Of a stretch of 31,853 nucleotides of DNA, positions 30,276 through 31,853 are shown one piece after another. Both the position numbers and the translations under genes were made by a program. The stretch is from contig JBBQRG010000035.1 of NCBI GenBank assembly GCA_038215095.1, forward strand, positions 1 through 31,853. Direction: 5' to 3'. The notes below the pieces were generated by a model. That model was not told the DNA's origin, made no database searches, and worked only from the letters and a program-made list of their open reading frames with translations. Position 1 is the first letter of the stretch; each line of letters opens with the position of its first letter. The DNA comes from DATACN01 sp038215095. Its GTDB lineage: Bacteria > Actinomycetota > Thermoleophilia > Solirubrobacterales > Thermoleophilaceae.

Positions 30276-30281
30276 TAGGGT
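30276..30281 (+). promoter_or_regulatory. -10 box TAGGGT of the 63-aa gene
   Basis: TAGGGT ends 9 nt before the GTG at 30291. A GAAGGGGA stretch lies between, which could also serve as a ribosome binding site if transcription starts further upstream. Confidence 0.4.
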
Positions 30282-30290
30282 GAAGGGGAC

Positions 30291-30482
30291 GTGGCGAAGA
30301 AGAAGCCGAAACGATTTAAGAAGAAGCTGACCGACGAGGAGCTCGAGGCCGAGCGCGGCGGCAAGCTTCCGGACCGCGAGGCGCTGTCGGTGCTCGACGC
30401 GAACATCCCGATCCCGGCCGATCCGTCGATCGCAGCAGACGTCCTGTCGGGCGAGGACCCGCCCGACACCGAGGAGCCCTAG
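30291..30482 (+). CDS. 63-aa small protein of an ELEAE/DREA family
   Basis: Unknown function. A very basic N-terminus (KKKPKRFKKK) is followed by an acidic body with the motifs EELEAE, KLPDREALSVLDANIPIP and IAADVLS. Over 44 aligned residues it is identical at 22 with the protein at 31504, so they are paralogues. No signal peptide, transmembrane segment or cysteine. GTG at 30291 is preceded by GAAGGGGA at close spacing and by a TAGGGT box 9 nt upstream. The stop shares CTAG with the convergent HTH-Clp_N gene. Confidence 0.75.
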   Translation: MAKKKPKRFKKKLTDEELEAERGGKLPDREALSVLDANIPIPADPSIAADVLSGEDPPDTEEP

Positions 30483-31171
30483 GAGGGCGACCCGATCAGC
30501 TCGAGCACCCGCTCCGCCAGCTCGCGGGGCGGCACGCCGAGCTGCGTGAGGGCGCGCCCCGCGGGGCCGTGCTCCTCCCTCACCAGCGCAAGCAGCAGGT
30601 GCTCGACCCCCAGGTGGCTGTCGTGCAGCTGCACGGCCTCGCGCAGCGAGTCCTCCAGAGCGCCGCGGGCGGCCGGGGACACGCGAACTCGGCCCTCGAC
30701 CTTCCGCGGCCGTTCGTCGGTGGCGCCCGCCACGGCGCGGCGCGCCTCGCCGAGCTGGACGCCTTGCGAGCGCAGCGCGCGCAGCGCCGTGCCGTGGTCG
30801 TCGCGCAGCAGGCCGAGCAGCAGGTGCTCGGGTCCGACCTCGGGATTGCCGAGCTGGCGTGCCTCGTCCCGCGCCAGCTCCACCACCTTGCGCGCCTGAC
30901 CGGTCACGAGCAGGCGCCGCTGTGGGCGCTCCTGCGGCGGCACGCGGCCCTCGCGGATGCGCTGCGCGTGCCGCTTGTGCGCGGCCTGCTTCGAGATGCC
31001 CAGCGCCTCGGCGATCTGCGTCCAGGAGCGGCCCTCGTGCAGCGCCACCTGCACGTGGCGGGCCTCGGCCTCGTCGAGCTCCCGCCGCAGCTCCACCACT
31101 GCTCGTAGGCCGTCCAGCGGCTCGCGTGCCTCGGCGGCCGCCCGCATGCGCTCGGCTGGGTCCCCATCCAT
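30479..31171 (-). CDS. HTH domain fused to a Clp N-terminal (double Clp repeat) domain
   Basis: A 230-aa protein. Residues 49-67 (SWTQIAEALGISKQAAHKR) form a clear helix-turn-helix, and two Clp repeats follow: about 90-145 (PEVGPEHLLLGLLRDDHGTALRAL) and 163-228 (HLGVEHLLLALVREEHGPAGRAL). Together these are a complete Clp_N domain, the adaptor- and substrate-binding part of ClpA/ClpC, without any ATPase module. This looks like a regulator whose DNA binding could be linked to Clp substrates or adaptors. ATG 31171 is preceded by AGAAGAGGGG at about 3 nt. It is flanked by three small related proteins, which it may control. Confidence 0.87.
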   Translation of the reverse strand: MDGDPAERMRAAAEAREPLDGLRAVVELRRELDEAEARHVQVALHEGRSWTQIAEALGISKQAAHKRHAQRIREGRVPPQERPQRRLLVTGQARKVVELARDEARQLGNPEVGPEHLLLGLLRDDHGTALRALRSQGVQLGEARRAVAGATDERPRKVEGRVRVSPAARGALEDSLREAVQLHDSHLGVEHLLLALVREEHGPAGRALTQLGVPPRELAERVLELIGSPS

Positions 31172-31200
31172 TGCCCCTCTTCTGGCCAGGAGCGGGGTCT

Positions 31201-31229
31201 GTCAAACATCAATGACGATCCGTCAACAT
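31201..31229. promoter_or_regulatory. Direct repeats GTCAAACAT / GTCAACAT between divergent genes
   Basis: Two nearly identical copies (31201-31209 and 31222-31229), spaced 21 bp apart (two helical turns), lie in the 106-bp region between the HTH-Clp_N gene and the small-protein gene at 31278. They also read as TTGAC-type -35 elements on the minus strand. They could be operators for the HTH protein. Confidence 0.35.
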
Positions 31230-31277
31230 TCGTTGGTATTTCGTTTGGTCATCCCACCCCGAGGGAATTTCGCCGAA

Positions 31278-31511
31278 ATGCGAATCCGGAAGGTGATCGA
31301 CAAGGACAGCGTCAACGCGGCCGTGGCGGTGAACGTGAACGAGCCCGGCTCGGTCACCGCCGCCTCCAGCACGCAGCGCGCTGGCGACCGCGACGACGTC
31401 AAGGACGAGACCGGGCGCGAGCTGCCGGACCGCGAGGGCACCTACGACGAGCTTCGAGAAGAGGCCAACAAGGACGCCGAAGAGGCGCCGGAAGGAGACA
31501 CGAATGGCTGA
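31278..31511 (+). CDS. 77-aa small protein with permuted DREA-family modules
   Basis: Unknown function. The N-terminal half has the module VNAAVAVNVNEPGSVTAASSTQRA and the C-terminal half has ETGRELPDREG. Both are found in the protein at 31504, but in the opposite order. The tail is very acidic (DELREEANKDAEEAPEGD). ATG 31278 is the likely start, although its Shine-Dalgarno (GAGGGA, 11 nt away) is weak. The 3' end overlaps the next start by 8 nt, so the two are coupled. No signal peptide or cysteine is seen. Confidence 0.7.
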   Translation: MRIRKVIDKDSVNAAVAVNVNEPGSVTAASSTQRAGDRDDVKDETGRELPDREGTYDELREEANKDAEEAPEGDTNG

Positions 31512-31716
31512 TGACGACCGTACGTCGGGGCAGCTGAGCAAGCAGGAGCTCGAGGCCGAGATGGGTCGCGAGCTGACCGACCGGGAGGCGATGTCGCTGG
31601 TGAACGCGAACGTCGCGATTCCGATCAACGCGGCCGTGGCGGCCAACGTCCTTTCGGACGGCTCGACCGCCGCCGCGGACGCGACGCAGCAGGCCGCAAT
31701 TCAGCAGGGCAACTAG
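31504..31716 (+). CDS. 70-aa small protein of the ELEAE/DREA family
   Basis: Unknown function. Order of parts: a polar N-terminus, QELEAEMGRELTDREAMSL, the ANVAIPINAAVAANVLSDG core and a Q/A-rich end (ADATQQAAIQQGN) that resembles repeats of secreted, self-assembling peptides, though no signal peptide is present. ATG 31504 has a strong Shine-Dalgarno (GGAAGGAGA, 5-6 nt away) within the upstream gene. Paralogue of the 63-aa protein at 30291 (22 of 44 residues identical), and it shares modules with its overlapping partner. Confidence 0.75.
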   Translation: MADDDRTSGQLSKQELEAEMGRELTDREAMSLVNANVAIPINAAVAANVLSDGSTAAADATQQAAIQQGN

Positions 31717-31723
31717 CTAGTTG
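31710..31723. repeat. Perfect 14-bp palindrome CAACTAGCTAGTTG
   Basis: A perfect palindrome covering the stop codon of the 70-aa gene. It could be a short terminator arm, an operator, or a target site for the nearby element; no loop is available for a hairpin. Confidence 0.45.
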
Positions 31724-31757
31724 AGCTGCCTACACAGGTTGTGAACGGCTGAGGAGC

Positions 31758-31819
31758 CATCCGGGCCTCTTCCGAGGCTGTGGGTCTGCGAACTCACTCC
31801 TCGGAAGGAGACCCGGATG
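31758..31819 (+). promoter_or_regulatory. Hairpin masking the ribosome binding site and start codon
   Basis: The left arm (31758-31777) pairs with the right arm (31799-31819) through about 19 bp: CATCCGGG with CCCGGATG, one mismatch, CTC with GAG, one bulged G, then TTCCGAGG with CCTCGGAA. The loop is 21 nt. The right arm contains the Shine-Dalgarno GGAAGGAG (31803-31810) and the ATG at 31817, so the structure would block translation when transcribed from upstream. Confidence 0.6.
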
Positions 31820-31853
31820 AACCCTCACCCTAGGTCCAAGCTCGGACCTGCTG
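31817..31853 (+). CDS. Truncated ORF, possibly IS481-like transposase N-terminus
   Basis: The ORF starts at an ATG with a perfect Shine-Dalgarno (AAGGAG, 6 nt spacing) and runs off the window after 12 codons (MNPHPRSKLGPA). A basic, Pro-rich start with an LGPAG run resembles the first residues of some IS481-family transposases, which is a weak basis. The hairpin over the start, a known device in IS elements for avoiding read-through translation, adds some support. The rest of the gene is outside the window. Confidence 0.35.
   Translation, partial: MNPHPRSKLGPA

Noticed and set aside
31724..31758. IS terminal inverted repeat at the left of the truncated ORF
   Set aside because: No TG...CA end or target duplication can be confirmed with the other end outside the window; the inverted repeat present is better explained as an RNA hairpin over the start codon.
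1..31853. CRISPR array, rRNA or prophage
   Set aside because: No regularly spaced repeats, no rRNA-like sequence and no phage structural gene were seen.

Overview
The window is a gene-dense, roughly 70% GC (by eye) bacterial chromosome segment with short intergenic gaps, many GTG starts and start/stop overlaps. Gene content (Fe-ADH, SCP2 protein, PGPGW membrane protein, stand-alone biotin-acceptor peptide, AbiEi/DUF559-type protein, mycobacterial-style TANNNT leaderless promoters) suggests an actinobacterium, most likely a soil Thermoleophilia/Solirubrobacterales-type organism. That assignment is inference; there is no rRNA marker in the window. No stretch longer than 300 bases lacks a gene.

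Layout. 1-2120: a truncated long-chain acyl-CoA synthetase (minus), a 58-aa putative helix-turn-helix protein and an 84-aa unknown protein. 2160-8228: a surface-glycan block with a Gfo/Idh/MocA oxidoreductase, two glycosyltransferases on plus, then the mirror-image paralogous pair on minus together with a Wzx-like flippase. 8294-8367: tRNA-Pro(CGG). 8374-10516: an NmrA-like NAD(P)-binding protein divergent from a PQQ-type sugar dehydrogenase lipoprotein. 10557-13764: a tightly overlapping three-gene catabolic operon (Zn alcohol dehydrogenase, 2-keto-4-pentenoate hydratase-like enzyme, aldehyde dehydrogenase). 13806-17065: a divergent lipid-type operon (thioesterase, SDR, SCP2, iron ADH). 17081-19536: zinc ribbon, epimerase, Nudix hydrolase, rubredoxin and VOC protein. 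19546-28375: biotin synthesis, with bioA separated from bioB-bioF-bioD by a membrane spermidine-synthase-like protein, an acyl-CoA ligase and an AbiEi/DUF559 protein. 28414-29411: a crotonase and a 70-aa biotin acceptor peptide. 29499-30245: a PlsC-like acyltransferase. 30291-31716: three related small acidic proteins around a helix-turn-helix/Clp_N fusion. 31758-31853: a hairpin that covers the Shine-Dalgarno and start codon of a truncated, possibly transposase, ORF.

The points most worth following are: (i) the small-protein family at 30291-31716, whose two sequence modules appear in swapped order in one member; (ii) two genes whose only plausible start is a CTG overlapping the previous stop; (iii) four of six convergent gene pairs sharing one CTAG for both stop codons; (iv) eleven genes with a TANNNT -10 box 6-9 nt before the start codon, consistent with leaderless mRNAs; (v) the SD-masking hairpin at the right edge; and (vi) the mirror-image duplication of a glycosyltransferase pair.
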